18,380 nucleotides of DNA from the NCBI GenBank assembly GCA_050741255.1, contig JBOIEQ010000083.1:1-18380 (forward strand). The letters run 5' to 3'. Every line of letters starts with the position of its first letter. The first letter of the stretch is position 1. The stretch is from CAZXNF01 sp050741255. Its GTDB lineage: Bacteria > Pseudomonadota > Gammaproteobacteria > Burkholderiales > SG8-41. Below the pieces are notes generated by a model. That model was not told the DNA's origin. It saw only the letters and a program-made list of their open reading frames with translations, and searched no databases. Positions 1 to 7,767 of the stretch are shown piece by piece. The translations under genes and the position numbers were made by a program.

Positions 1-471
1 ATCCACATGTTCGACGTGACGCTGCCGAGCGGCAAGGCAATCCGCGAGTCGAGCGCCTACCAGCCGGGCGACCGGCTGGTCCTGGCGGACACGCCGTGGG
101 GGAAGCTCGGGATGACGGTGTGCTACGACCTGCGTTTCCCGCAGCTCTACCGGGCGCTCGCGCAGGCCGGCGCGGAACTGCTGGCGATCCCGGCATCGTT
201 CCAGCGCGAGACCGGTCGCGCGCACTGGCATACCCTGGTGCGGGCGCGGGCGATCGAGAACCTCGCCTATGTGCTGGCGCCGGCCATGTGCGGCGATCAT
301 CCCAACAACCGCCAGACCTACGGCCATTCGCTGATCGTGGACCCGTGGGGCGAGGTGCTGGCCGATGCTGGCGAATCCCCGGGGATCGCGGCGGCCGACA
401 TCGACCCTGCCAGGGTGGGCAAGGTGCGCGGCATGATCCCGTCGCTCGCGCACGACCGCGCTTTCCGCTAA
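1..471 (+). CDS. Carbon-nitrogen hydrolase, Nit2-like amidase (5'-truncated)
   Basis: This is the C-terminal ~156 residues of a nitrilase-superfamily enzyme; the frame is open from the first base, so the start lies upstream of the window. The fragment opens with IHMFDV, which in Nit2/omega-amidase-type proteins directly follows the catalytic lysine, so that lysine should be just outside the window. The nucleophile is visible in GMTVCYDLRFPQLYR (Cys codon at 121-123), followed by the family segments FQRETGRAHWHTLVRARAIE and GHSLIVDPWGEVLAD. Family members hydrolyse small cytosolic amides such as alpha-ketoglutaramate or deaminated glutathione; which substrate applies here cannot be told. A 7-bp GC-rich hairpin follows the stop. 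The superfamily call is firm, the substrate open. Confidence 0.92.
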   Translation: MHMFDVTLPSGKAIRESSAYQPGDRLVLADTPWGKLGMTVCYDLRFPQLYRALAQAGAELLAIPASFQRETGRAHWHTLVRARAIENLAYVLAPAMCGDHPNNRQTYGHSLIVDPWGEVLADAGESPGIAAADIDPARVGKVRGMIPSLAHDRAFR

Positions 472-475
472 ACGC

Positions 476-493
476 CCCGGCCTCCCGGCCGGG
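476..493 (+). terminator. GC hairpin just after the hydrolase stop (weak terminator candidate)
   Basis: CCCGGCC (476-482) pairs perfectly with GGCCGGG (487-493) around a TCCC loop, starting 5 bases after the stop codon. No T-tract follows, so it is not a standard intrinsic terminator. It may act as a 3'-end stabiliser or a Rho-assisted stop. Confidence 0.35.
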
Positions 494-724
494 CAGTGGG
501 GTCCCGCATCTCTGCTGCCAGCGTGCGGAGAGCTTTACTGAACATTTAATCGTATAAATTCAATTAGTTAGTTATTTATTTTCAAGCTGCAACTGCGATC
601 ACTTGTCGTGTTTTAGCAACATATATTCGAGTGAATTCTAGGTAAATGAGGCCTTATCTATAAAAAACAGTGTGTTCTGATTTAGTCTTCATGCGTCGTA
701 TGAGACCAAGAACAAGGAGCGACC
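494..724. other. AT-rich intergenic leader upstream of the OMP gene
   Basis: No gene is supported here. From about 530 to 700 the base composition drops sharply compared with the surrounding high-GC DNA, with several TATAAA/TATATT-like hexamers (553-558, 622-627, 659-664). None has a well-spaced TTGACA-like partner, so no single promoter can be assigned. A clear Shine-Dalgarno sequence, AAGGAG (714-719), sits 5 bases before the ATG at 725. The segment is probably the regulatory leader of the outer-membrane protein gene. Confidence 0.6.
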
Positions 725-1483
725 ATGAAATCTCAGAACAATGCTGTGAATGAAATGCCGCAAATTTCCCGCCGCCCGCTGACGCGATTCGCCGGGCAGT
801 GCGCCGTCGGCGTGATGTTGGCCGCTGCCGCAGGGCTGGCGCAGGCCCAGACCTACTTCCGGGTGGACACGGGCTATGCCTGGGGGGCGGATGCCAAGGC
901 GATGGACAAGTCCTTTGCGACCACGCCGTTTATCTGTGCCGACCCCGCCTGCACGGCCCCGTACCGTCTGGATGAGGTCGGCAGCAGCTGGATCGCCGGC
1001 CTGGGCGTCGGCTATCGCTGGCATGACGTATTCCGCACGGATGTGACCTTCGGCTGGCGCGGCGGGTTCAAGCTGAGCGACTTCGACGGCCGTCCGTTCC
1101 TCTATAACTCCGAGATCTCGTCCTACACCCTGATGTTGAACGGCTACATCGACGTGCCGCTCGGGGGGCCGTCCTGGTTCAAGCCGTATGTCGGCGCCGG
1201 CGTGGGCGCCTCGCGCAACGAGATCAAGGAAATTTCCGCCTACGGCGCGGCCGGCGTCACCGGGCTGCCGGGTCACAGCAACATGGATGTGGCGTGGCAG
1301 GTGTCGGTCGGCGCGGGCTTCCAGTTGAACAAGAGCCTGATCCTCGACGTGGGCTACCGGTACCTCGACGCGGGCAAGTTCGAGTCTGGCTCCGGCATTA
1401 CGACGGGCGCGCTCGTCGTGCCGTATAACGGCGCCACCGGCAAGCTGGTGACCAACGAACTGCAAGTTGGTCTGCGCTTCTAG
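725..1483 (+). CDS. Outer-membrane beta-barrel protein (OmpA/opacity-porin-like)
   Basis: A 252-residue exported protein. The N-terminus has a basic stretch (RRPLTR), a hydrophobic core rich in Ala/Leu/Val and a signal-peptidase I site after residue 41 (LAQA|QT). The mature part has alternating hydrophobic/aromatic residues and Gly-rich turns (YFRVDTGYAWG, WIAGLGVGYRWHDVFRTD, KPYVGAGVGASRNE, LILDVGYRYLDAGKF). It ends in LQVGLRF; a terminal Phe is the usual recognition signal for beta-barrel assembly. Size and pattern fit an 8-stranded barrel of the outer-membrane beta-barrel domain type. The ATG is fixed by AAGGAG 5 bases upstream. It looks monocistronic, with a long AT-rich leader and a strong terminator. 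The specific role (adhesion, small-solute pore, structural) cannot be told. Confidence 0.85.
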   Translation: MKSQNNAVNEMPQISRRPLTRFAGQCAVGVMLAAAAGLAQAQTYFRVDTGYAWGADAKAMDKSFATTPFICADPACTAPYRLDEVGSSWIAGLGVGYRWHDVFRTDVTFGWRGGFKLSDFDGRPFLYNSEISSYTLMLNGYIDVPLGGPSWFKPYVGAGVGASRNEIKEISAYGAAGVTGLPGHSNMDVAWQVSVGAGFQLNKSLILDVGYRYLDAGKFESGSGITTGALVVPYNGATGKLVTNELQVGLRF

Positions 1484-1503
1484 GACCGACTGAAGCAACA
1501 CCA

Positions 1504-1535
1504 GCCGCCGGCGGCAACGCCGGCGGCTTTTTTTT
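1504..1535 (+). terminator. Rho-independent terminator of the OMP gene
   Basis: A perfect 10-bp GC stem (1504-1513 with 1518-1527) closes a GCAA tetraloop of the stable GNRA class and is followed by eight T residues (1528-1535). It lies 20 bases after the OMP stop and separates it from the convergent Bug gene. Confidence 0.93.
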
Positions 1536-1556
1536 GCGCCCGCGCGCGGCGCCGGC

Positions 1557-2522
1557 TTATTCCGGCACGATGCCCGCGGCCTTGGCGAGCTTCGCCCATT
1601 TCGCCGTCTCGCTTTTGACGAAGGCGGAGAGCTCGGCCGGGGTAGTGGTGGACACTTCGATGCCCAGCCCGGCGAAGCGCTCGCGCACCTCGGTCCGGGA
1701 GAGGCTCTTCACCGCCTCCGCCTGCAGCCGGGCGAGGATGTCGGGCGGTGCGCCCGCCGGACTGAACAGCGCGAACCAGGCGATCAGTTCGAAGCCCTTC
1801 AGCGTTTCGGCGATCGCCGGCACCTCCGGCAGGAGTGCTGCGCGCTTCATCGAGGTGACGCCGAGCGCCCGCACCTTGCCGGCCTTGATCTGCGGCGTCC
1901 CGGTGACGAGGTCGGCGAAGGCCATGGTGATCTGGCCGCTGATGGTGTCGGTCAGTGCCGGCGGGATGCTCTTGTAGGGCACGTGCGTCAACTCCACGCC
2001 ACCCATCTGCTGCAGCATGAAGCCCGGCACCAGGCTGCCGGCGCTGCCGGAGCCGAAGGTGAGCTTGCCGGGCTGGGTTTTGGCGAGGTCAAGCAGTTCG
2101 CGGATCGATTTCGCCGGCACGGAAGGGTTGACCACCAGCACGAACGGGATGGTGCCCACGCGCGTGATGGGCGCGAAGTCCTTCACCGGGTCGTAGTTGA
2201 TCTTCTTCATCAGGCTGGGCGCGGCGGCCGACGGCGTGTTCGTGCTCATCAGCAGGGTGTAGCCATCCGGCGTCGCCCGGGCCGCGAGTTCCGCGCCGAT
2301 GGTACCGTTCGCGCCGGCGCGGTTGTCGATGACGAACGCTTGGCCAAAGACTTCAGCGAGGTTCTGCCCGAGCACGCGGGCCACGGTATCGGTGGCGCTG
2401 CCCGCCGCGAACGGCACGATGACGCGGACCGGACGCGAGGGATAAGACTGGGCGCCGGCGGCGCCCGTCGCCAGCAACAGCACGCAGACGCAGCCTGCGC
2501 GCACGCTCTTCAGATGATCCAT
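1557..2522 (-). CDS. Bug family tripartite tricarboxylate transporter substrate-binding protein
   Basis: A 321-residue periplasmic solute receptor of the Bug/TctC family. The signal peptide ends near AAGAQS, followed by the family start YPSRPVRVIVPFAAGSATD, then FVIDNRAGANGTIGAELAA, the DGYTLL motif and FAPITRVG. Closed-cleft Bug proteins bind carboxylates, amino acids or nicotinate and feed TctAB permeases or sensory pathways. A strong Shine-Dalgarno sequence (AAGGGGAGGT on the minus strand, from 2535-2526) precedes the ATG at 2522. No tctA or tctB gene is nearby, so this is one of the orphan receptors that are especially numerous in Burkholderiales. It converges with the OMP gene and diverges from surE. 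The ligand is unknown. Confidence 0.95.
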   Translation of the reverse strand: MDHLKSVRAGCVCVLLLATGAAGAQSYPSRPVRVIVPFAAGSATDTVARVLGQNLAEVFGQAFVIDNRAGANGTIGAELAARATPDGYTLLMSTNTPSAAAPSLMKKINYDPVKDFAPITRVGTIPFVLVVNPSVPAKSIRELLDLAKTQPGKLTFGSGSAGSLVPGFMLQQMGGVELTHVPYKSIPPALTDTISGQITMAFADLVTGTPQIKAGKVRALGVTSMKRAALLPEVPAIAETLKGFELIAWFALFSPAGAPPDILARLQAEAVKSLSRTEVRERFAGLGIEVSTTTPAELSAFVKSETAKWAKLAKAAGIVPE

Positions 2523-2844
2523 GTGACCTCCCCTTGTAGTGGGCCGGTGGCGGGCTGAGGACGGAGCGCGGCAGGGATGAACCAGACCTGCGTGCTCTCG
2601 ATATTCATGCGCCTTACCCGTTCGTTGCGTGCCGCAGGCTGTTCACAGCAGCACGCTACAGCAGCACCGGCGCGGTCATCCTAACATTAACGTGCAGGAC
2701 CGGCAGCGCAGCTGACCGAGGGCGCGCTGCGAGGCGGTTTTCCGTGCGTGCGCATGCTAGAATTTTTGCCGCCGCGCGCCTCACCGCCGCGGTGCCCGGT
2801 CCCTGCTTCCTGCTTCCATTCCTCCGCCTTCCACTGTCCGCCTG
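2523..2844. other. Divergent intergenic region, Bug gene / surE
   Basis: A 322-bp stretch without a supported gene. On the left it carries the Bug ribosome binding site. On the right it holds a surE promoter candidate, listed separately. No RNA gene or mobile-element end was recognised. Confidence 0.6.
2755..2763 (+). promoter_or_regulatory. Extended -10 promoter candidate for surE-pcm-nlpD
   Basis: TGCTAGAAT (2755-2763) matches the extended -10 pattern TGnTATAAT with one change and is followed by an AT-rich start region (TTTTTG). No good -35 is visible at 17 bp, which is common for extended -10 promoters. The leader to the GTG start would be about 75 bases. Confidence 0.45.
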
Positions 2845-3588
2845 GTGCGCATACTCCTCAGCAACGACGATGGTTACTTCGCGCCCGGCCTCGCCGCGCT
2901 CGCGGCCGCGCTGGAAACGGTCGGCGCCGTGACCGTGGTGGCGCCGGAGCGCGACCGCAGCGGCGCCAGCAATTCGCTCACGCTCGACCGTCCGCTGTCG
3001 GTGCGCCGCGCGGCGAACGGGTTTTTTTACGTGAACGGCACGCCGACCGATTGCGTGCATCTCGCCGTCACCGGCCTGCTCGATCATCTGCCCGATGTGG
3101 TGATATCGGGCATCAACGACGGCGCGAACATGGGCGACGACACCATCTATTCCGGCACGGTCGCGGCGGCCACCGAGGGCTTCCTGCTCGGCATCCCGTC
3201 GCTGGCGGTATCACTGGTGGCCCATGGTGGCGGCCGGCATTTCGAGACGGCAGCGCGGGTGGCGCGCACGCTGGCGGAACGTTTCCGTGCGCACCCGCTG
3301 ACGGGCTCCGTACTGCTGAACGTCAACGTGCCGGACGTCCCGGAAGCGCAACTGCGGGGCACCGTGGTCACGCGCCTGGGCAAGCGGCACAAGGCGAAAC
3401 CGGTCGTGAAGGCGGAAACGCCGCGCGGCGAGACGGTGTACTGGGTCGGCGCCGCCGGCGACGCGGAGGACGCGGGCGAAGGCACCGATTTCTTCGCCGT
3501 GAACGGCGGGCAGGTGTCGATCACGCCGCTGCAGATGGACCTCACGCGCCTGTCGCAGCTCGACGCGATCCGCGGCTGGCTCGCATGA
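2845..3588 (+). CDS. surE: 5'/3'-nucleotidase SurE (stationary-phase survival protein)
   Basis: A 247-residue SurE phosphatase, a cytosolic metal-dependent enzyme that removes phosphate from nucleoside 5'- and 3'-monophosphates. The metal-site motifs are intact: LLSNDDG (D8, D9), APERDRSGASNS (S39) and VISGINDGANMGDD (N91). The NGTPTDCVHLA segment and IYSGTVAAATEG are also canonical. The family N-terminus M-R-I-L-L-S-N-D-D-G fixes a GTG start at 2845; there is no clear Shine-Dalgarno sequence. The stop overlaps the pcm start by 4 bp (ATGA), so the two are likely translationally coupled. Length matches the family (about 250). Confidence 0.97.
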   Translation: MRILLSNDDGYFAPGLAALAAALETVGAVTVVAPERDRSGASNSLTLDRPLSVRRAANGFFYVNGTPTDCVHLAVTGLLDHLPDVVISGINDGANMGDDTIYSGTVAAATEGFLLGIPSLAVSLVAHGGGRHFETAARVARTLAERFRAHPLTGSVLLNVNVPDVPEAQLRGTVVTRLGKRHKAKPVVKAETPRGETVYWVGAAGDAEDAGEGTDFFAVNGGQVSITPLQMDLTRLSQLDAIRGWLA

Positions 3589-4247
3589 ACAGCCGTCTGT
3601 CGGGCATCGGCATGACCTCGGCGCGCACCCGCATGCGCATGCTGGAGCGTCTGCGCACCGAAGGCATCCGCGACGAGACGGTGCTGGCGGCGATGGCGGA
3701 AGTGCCGCGTCATATTTTCGTTGACGAGGCGCTTGCCTCGCGCGCCTACGAGGACACCGCGCTGCCGATCGGTTTCGGACAGACCATTTCGCAGCCCTGG
3801 GTGGTCGCCCGCATGAGCGAACTCGCGCGCAACGGCCGCGCGCTCGGCCGCGTGCTGGAAGTCGGCACCGGTTGCGGTTACCAGACGGCCGTGCTGGCGA
3901 AGCTGGCGACGCAGGTCTATTCGGTGGAACGCCTGCGCGCGCTGCTCAACGTCACCCGCAAGCACATGCGGGAACTGCGCATCGTCAACGTCCGTTTCGC
4001 CCACGTGGACGGCCACGACGGACTGCGGGATGAGGCCCCCTTCGATGCCATCGTGGTCGCCGCTGCGGCGACCCACGTGCCCGAAGCGTTGAAGGCGCAA
4101 CTCGCGCCGGGCGGTCGCCTGATCGTGCCTGCGGGGCGCGAGGAGCAGCGCCTGGTGGTGGTCGAGCGCGATGCGGAGGGGAAGGGCTACACCGAAACGC
4201 AGCTCGACGCGGTGCGCTTCGTGCCGCTGCTGCCGGGGCTGGGCTGA
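3585..4247 (+). CDS. pcm: Protein-L-isoaspartate O-methyltransferase
   Basis: A 220-residue SAM-dependent methyltransferase that repairs isoaspartyl residues formed in ageing proteins. Visible motifs are IGFGQTISQPWVVARM (the substrate-binding region typical of PIMT), the SAM-binding EVGTGCGYQTAVLAKL, and FDAIVVAAAATHVPEAL followed by LAPGGRLIVPAG. The ATG at 3585 overlaps the surE stop (ATGA). The same frame stays open upstream inside surE, but that extension has no PIMT similarity, so this start is preferred. It is slightly longer at the N-terminus than the E. coli enzyme (208 aa). It is followed 2 bases later by nlpD. The surE-pcm pairing is widely conserved in proteobacteria. Confidence 0.96.
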   Translation: MNSRLSGIGMTSARTRMRMLERLRTEGIRDETVLAAMAEVPRHIFVDEALASRAYEDTALPIGFGQTISQPWVVARMSELARNGRALGRVLEVGTGCGYQTAVLAKLATQVYSVERLRALLNVTRKHMRELRIVNVRFAHVDGHDGLRDEAPFDAIVVAAAATHVPEALKAQLAPGGRLIVPAGREEQRLVVVERDAEGKGYTETQLDAVRFVPLLPGLG

Positions 4248-4249
4248 GC

Positions 4250-5188
4250 GTGGACGCGCGGACGCTGCGGTTCGCTGCGCTCGCCGTGGTGGTGGCCGTA
4301 GCCCTGTCCGCATGCAGCACGCGGCGCGCGGCGCCGGTGGTGGATCGCGGGCCCGGCGGTGCACCGGCGCCGGTGGCCAAGGCGCTGCCGGACAAGCCGG
4401 CCGACCCGCGGCCGCCGACCTACACCGTCAAGCGCGGCGACACGCTGTACCAGATCGCGCTCGACAACGGCCTCGACTGGCGCGAGCTGGCGGAATGGAA
4501 CGGCATCACCAATGCCAACCGGATCTTCGTCGGGCAGGAATTGCGCGTGCGCGCGCCCGTCCCGGCCGCCACCGCGTCCGTGCCGCCCGTGCCGCCTGTG
4601 CAGGGTCGGCCGCTGGAGCCCGCACCGTCCGCCTCAAATGTCGTCAGCGAACCCCGGGCCGAACGGGTGCCGTACTCCGACCAGGCGCTGGCCCGGCTGA
4701 CGGCGCCGCCCGCCACGGCCACCGCGGCGATCAAGCCCGAACCCAAGCCGGAACCCGCCAAGCCCGTTCCGGTTGCGCCGGTGCCGCCCGCCGCGGAACC
4801 GGATGACGAGAATGTCGCATGGGCCTGGCCGGCAACCGGCCGCCTGTCGAACGGCTACAGCGAAAGCGCGACCCTCAAGGGCATCGGCATCGCCGGCAAG
4901 ACGGGCCAGCCGGTGCTCGCCGCGGCGCCGGGCAGGGTGGTGTACAGCGGCTCGGGCCTGCGCGGCTACGGCAAGCTCGTCATCATCAAGCACAACAAGG
5001 AATACCTGAGCGTCTACGCCCACAACAGAGAACTGCTGGTGAAGGAAGGGCAGGGTGTGACGCGCGGCCAGAAGATCGCCGAGATGGGCGGCACCGACGC
5101 GGACATCGTGAAGCTGCATTTTGAAATCCGCCGCTACGGCAAGCCGGTCGATCCGCTCAAGCTGCTGCCGGAGAAGGTGGCGGGATAG
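4250..5188 (+). CDS. nlpD: NlpD-like lipoprotein, LysM plus degenerate LytM domain (amidase activator)
   Basis: A 312-residue lipoprotein. The signal peptide ends in the lipobox LSAC, with lipidated Cys22. A LysM peptidoglycan-binding domain (residues ~57-102, YTVKRGDTLYQIALDNGLDW) is followed by a Pro/Ala-rich linker (103-190) and an M23/LytM domain (193-307). In the LytM domain the first zinc-ligand motif HxxxD is replaced by KGIGIAG (K210, G214), while His258 (YAHNRE) and His290 (LHFEIR) remain. It should therefore be catalytically dead, as in NlpD/EnvC proteins that activate AmiC-type amidases during septum splitting. The start is GTG at 4250, 2 bases after pcm. In many beta/gammaproteobacteria rpoS follows nlpD; here it does not. 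Confidence 0.94.
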   Translation: MDARTLRFAALAVVVAVALSACSTRRAAPVVDRGPGGAPAPVAKALPDKPADPRPPTYTVKRGDTLYQIALDNGLDWRELAEWNGITNANRIFVGQELRVRAPVPAATASVPPVPPVQGRPLEPAPSASNVVSEPRAERVPYSDQALARLTAPPATATAAIKPEPKPEPAKPVPVAPVPPAAEPDDENVAWAWPATGRLSNGYSESATLKGIGIAGKTGQPVLAAAPGRVVYSGSGLRGYGKLVIIKHNKEYLSVYAHNRELLVKEGQGVTRGQKIAEMGGTDADIVKLHFEIRRYGKPVDPLKLLPEKVAG

Positions 5189-5229
5189 GGGTTGCGGCGT
5201 TAAAAAAGACTGAGTCGAAAGGGGCAGCC

Positions 5230-5673
5230 ATGAACCGGCGGAAGATCATTGCTTTGACCATTACGTCGATGCTTTTCGGGTGCGCTGTGCCGCAAAGCGA
5301 AATTCCTTCCAACCGCAGCTTGGAATCAGTTTCGCTGCATATTTCGGGCGGACCTTGCGAACTCTTTGAGTTTGGAATCGACAATCTTCGGAAATCTCTT
5401 GAAAAAACGCCCCGCTACTGGAAGGGCACGCAATCAGGTCCTTACTGCTTCGTGAAGTTTGATAAATCCGTTCTGGACGCTGAATTTTCTTTTTGCACGC
5501 TTACTGGGGCGACCGTTGAACCGGTCGCAGGCGTGCCGAATGAAAAAGTTTTTCAAAATATGCAGGGCTGTCAAATACAAACGGTAGGGTCCGAATATAT
5601 ATTCACCCGTATGGGTTTCTCGAATTGCTCTTTCGCATGCTTCAAAAGAGCTAACGACAGCAAAAAGTTGTGA
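5230..5673 (+). CDS. Hypothetical lipoprotein, AT-rich orphan
   Basis: A 147-residue protein that I do not recognise. It starts MNRRKIIALTITSMLFGC, a short signal peptide with a lipobox-like LFGC (Cys18), so it is probably a lipoprotein. The mature part is Cys-rich (about eight further Cys, for example GGPCELFEF, GPYCFVKFD, FSFCTLTG, GCQIQT, NCSFACFKR), which fits a disulfide-bonded periplasmic fold. Codon use is much richer in A/T-ending codons than the neighbours, suggesting horizontal acquisition. A weak Shine-Dalgarno-like AAAGGGG (5218-5224) lies 5 bases before the ATG. It sits 41 bp after nlpD in the same direction, where rpoS is often found, and is unrelated to rpoS. Confidence 0.65.
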   Translation: MNRRKIIALTITSMLFGCAVPQSEIPSNRSLESVSLHISGGPCELFEFGIDNLRKSLEKTPRYWKGTQSGPYCFVKFDKSVLDAEFSFCTLTGATVEPVAGVPNEKVFQNMQGCQIQTVGSEYIFTRMGFSNCSFACFKRANDSKKL

Positions 5674-5724
5674 AGTGGCTTCCACGTCTGTCCTGGCAGG
5701 CAAATGAGAAAGGTAGATAGTTAG

Positions 5725-5748
5725 AATAAATGAAGAGGCTCATTTATT
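5725..5748. repeat. AT-rich 9-bp inverted repeat
   Basis: AATAAATGA (5725-5733) and TCATTTATT (5740-5748) form a perfect 9-bp stem with an AGAGGC loop. It lies about 50 bases after the orphan lipoprotein stop and about 50 bases past the end of tgpA on the other strand, so it could mark or stabilise the 3' ends of convergent transcripts. It is not GC-rich and has no clean T-tract. Confidence 0.5.
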
Positions 5749-5795
5749 AGCTGAATTGTCGTTCCGCCCCGCGCACAGGCTCTTGGACATTTGGC

Positions 5796-7763
5796 TTACG
5801 GCCTGAACGCGGCCACCATCCGCCGCAGTCGCTGAACATCCTCGGAGGGGGCCCGCGGCCCGTAGCGCAGATCGGCGTAGAGGTGGCTGATCGCGCTGAT
5901 GCGGGGCGCGAGGTCGGGCACCACCGGCGCCACGCGCCGCGCGTAGTCGAGCGGGCCTTCCTGTGGTTCGCGGGCGAGGTGGCGTTCCGCCATCCGCGCG
6001 CAGAAAGCGTCCCATGCGCGCAGCACCGGATCGCGGACGCCGCGCCGCAGGCGTCGGAGGGTCAACAGCGCAAGCAGCGCCGTCACTGCCGCCACGGCCG
6101 CCAGCATAATCACGGCGAGCGTCTGCCAGGTGGCGTCGTCGAGGCCGACCCGGCTGAGCAGTTGCTGCTGCCGGTCGATGCCGTAGCCCAGCACGAACTG
6201 GTTCCAGGTGTTGGCGAGAGAGTCCCAGCGCAGGCGCGCGCTCTGCAGCCAGGGATAGTTGCCGCGTCCGAGCCCCGGCAGCGACTCGGTCAGCGGCATC
6301 GCGTTCGAGATGCCGATCTGCACGCGCGCGGGCGAGACGGCACCGGTCGGATCGACGCGCACCCAGCCATCCTCACCCAGCCAGACCTCGGACCAGGCGT
6401 GCGCATCGGCCTGGCGCACGATCATGTAGTCGCCGACCGGGTTGACCTCGCCGCCCTGATAACCGGTCACCACCCGCGCCGGGATGCCGGCAGCGCGCAC
6501 CATCACCGTGAAGGCCGAAGCGTAGTGCTCGCAGAAGCCGGCGCGGGTTTCGAACAGGAAGCGGTCCACCGGATGCGGGCCTTCCAGCAGCGGTGGTTCC
6601 AGGGTGTAGCTGAAAGGCTGTTCGCGAAAGTAACGCAGGACGGCGTTGATGTATTCACGGTCGCTGCCGGCCTGGGCGCGCAACTCGCGGGCAAGCTCGG
6701 CCGTGCGGGGGTTCAGGCCCGCGGGCAACTGGCGGCCGCGGCGCACCTCGTAACTGGTTTCGTCGGCGCCGGTGCGGTATTCGAGCGCCGAGGTCATGTC
6801 GTAGCGCACGCGGCTGACCACGGGCCCGGGCCACAGCAACTGGTAATCCGTGGTCATGAAGGCGCGCGGCGGGGTCTTCATCGGCAGATCGAGCGCAAAC
6901 AGCCAGCGATTGTTGTGCGGCTCCACGGTGACGCTGTACGACACCTGGGCGCCGAGCGGCACGAACTCGCGCTTGAGCAGGTACGGGATGCGCGGTGCGG
7001 TCCAGGTCGTGCCGTCGAAATCCCACAGGATGGGTCCGCGCCAGTACAGCAACGGCGCGTTCGGCACGCGGTCCACGAACTTGACCCGGAAGGCGACGCT
7101 GTCCGACAGGATGAGCCGGGACAACGTGCCCGGCGACATGCTGTCCGAGAGGCCGCTCATGCCGGCCAGCGTGTCCTGCGGCAGTCCCCACAGCGGGCCC
7201 TGCGCGCGCGGGAAGAACAGGAACAGGACCAGCGCCAGCGGCGCCGCCTGCACGAGCAGTATGCCGGCGGACTTCATCTGGGCACGGGCGCCGGGGCGCC
7301 GGCCGCGGAACTGGAAACCGGTCATGGTCGCGGTGATGACCCAGAGCACGGCCAGCATGTAGAGCGCCGTGGGGATCGTCTGCGAGTAGAGAAAATTGGT
7401 GATGATCAGGAAGTAGGCGAGGAAGGTGAGCACCATGGCGTCGCGGTGCGCGGCGAGTTCCAGCATCTTGAGCGCCAGCATGACCACCAGCAGGGCGACG
7501 CCGGCATCACGGCCGAACAACCGGCCGTAGCCCAGGAACACGCCGATCACCGCGGCCGCGGCGATGGCCGCCAGCAGCCAGCGCGAGGGCAGCCGCAGTC
7601 CGAAGTACAGCAGGTACAGCCGCCACGCGGCGAGCATGCCGACGAGTGCGGACAGCCATAGCGGCAGGCGCTCGAGATGCGGCGCGGCAACCATGGCGAG
7701 CGCCGCGACCAGCCAGAGTACGCTTTTCGGATCGAGCCGTTCGGCGGGCGCGGTGGCGGCCAT
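5796..7763 (-). CDS. tgpA: TgpA-like transglutaminase-family membrane protein (DUF3488-transglutaminase core-DUF4129)
   Basis: A 655-residue inner-membrane protein. It has a cluster of N-terminal membrane helices (~12-185), then a periplasmic transglutaminase-like domain, one more helix (~546-570) and a cytosolic C-terminal tail (~571-655). The catalytic triad is visible: Cys411 in AGFCEHYASAF, His455 in QADAHAWSEVW and Asp471 in VRVDPT. The related P. aeruginosa protein TgpA is essential and thought to act in envelope or peptidoglycan metabolism. The frame is open to 7796, but the ATG at 7763 is preferred: it lies 4 bases after the DUF58 stop and has GAGGG upstream, while the longer form would overlap DUF58 by 29 bp. 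It is the last gene of the MoxR-DUF58-TgpA unit. Confidence 0.93.
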   Translation of the reverse strand: MAATAPAERLDPKSVLWLVAALAMVAAPHLERLPLWLSALVGMLAAWRLYLLYFGLRLPSRWLLAAIAAAAVIGVFLGYGRLFGRDAGVALLVVMLALKMLELAAHRDAMVLTFLAYFLIITNFLYSQTIPTALYMLAVLWVITATMTGFQFRGRRPGARAQMKSAGILLVQAAPLALVLFLFFPRAQGPLWGLPQDTLAGMSGLSDSMSPGTLSRLILSDSVAFRVKFVDRVPNAPLLYWRGPILWDFDGTTWTAPRIPYLLKREFVPLGAQVSYSVTVEPHNNRWLFALDLPMKTPPRAFMTTDYQLLWPGPVVSRVRYDMTSALEYRTGADETSYEVRRGRQLPAGLNPRTAELARELRAQAGSDREYINAVLRYFREQPFSYTLEPPLLEGPHPVDRFLFETRAGFCEHYASAFTVMVRAAGIPARVVTGYQGGEVNPVGDYMIVRQADAHAWSEVWLGEDGWVRVDPTGAVSPARVQIGISNAMPLTESLPGLGRGNYPWLQSARLRWDSLANTWNQFVLGYGIDRQQQLLSRVGLDDATWQTLAVIMLAAVAAVTALLALLTLRRLRRGVRDPVLRAWDAFCARMAERHLAREPQEGPLDYARRVAPVVPDLAPRISAISHLYADLRYGPRAPSEDVQRLRRMVAAFRP

Positions 7764-7767
7764 GGCG

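Noticed and set aside
644..653. AAATGAGGCC, the same 10-mer as in both alaC tail copies
   Set aside because: Only 10 bases are shared with no further similarity on either side, so chance is the simplest explanation.
553..664. Several -10-like hexamers before the OMP gene
   Set aside because: In AT-rich DNA such matches are frequent, and none has a convincing -35 at 16-18 bp.
2748..3584. Upstream extension of the pcm frame through surE
   Set aside because: The extension is a shifted frame inside surE with no methyltransferase similarity; the ATGA overlap at 3585 is the usual surE-pcm junction.
5883..7661. Long plus-strand frame opposite tgpA
   Set aside because: Same effect: low-complexity composition and no motif, while the minus strand carries a complete transglutaminase triad.
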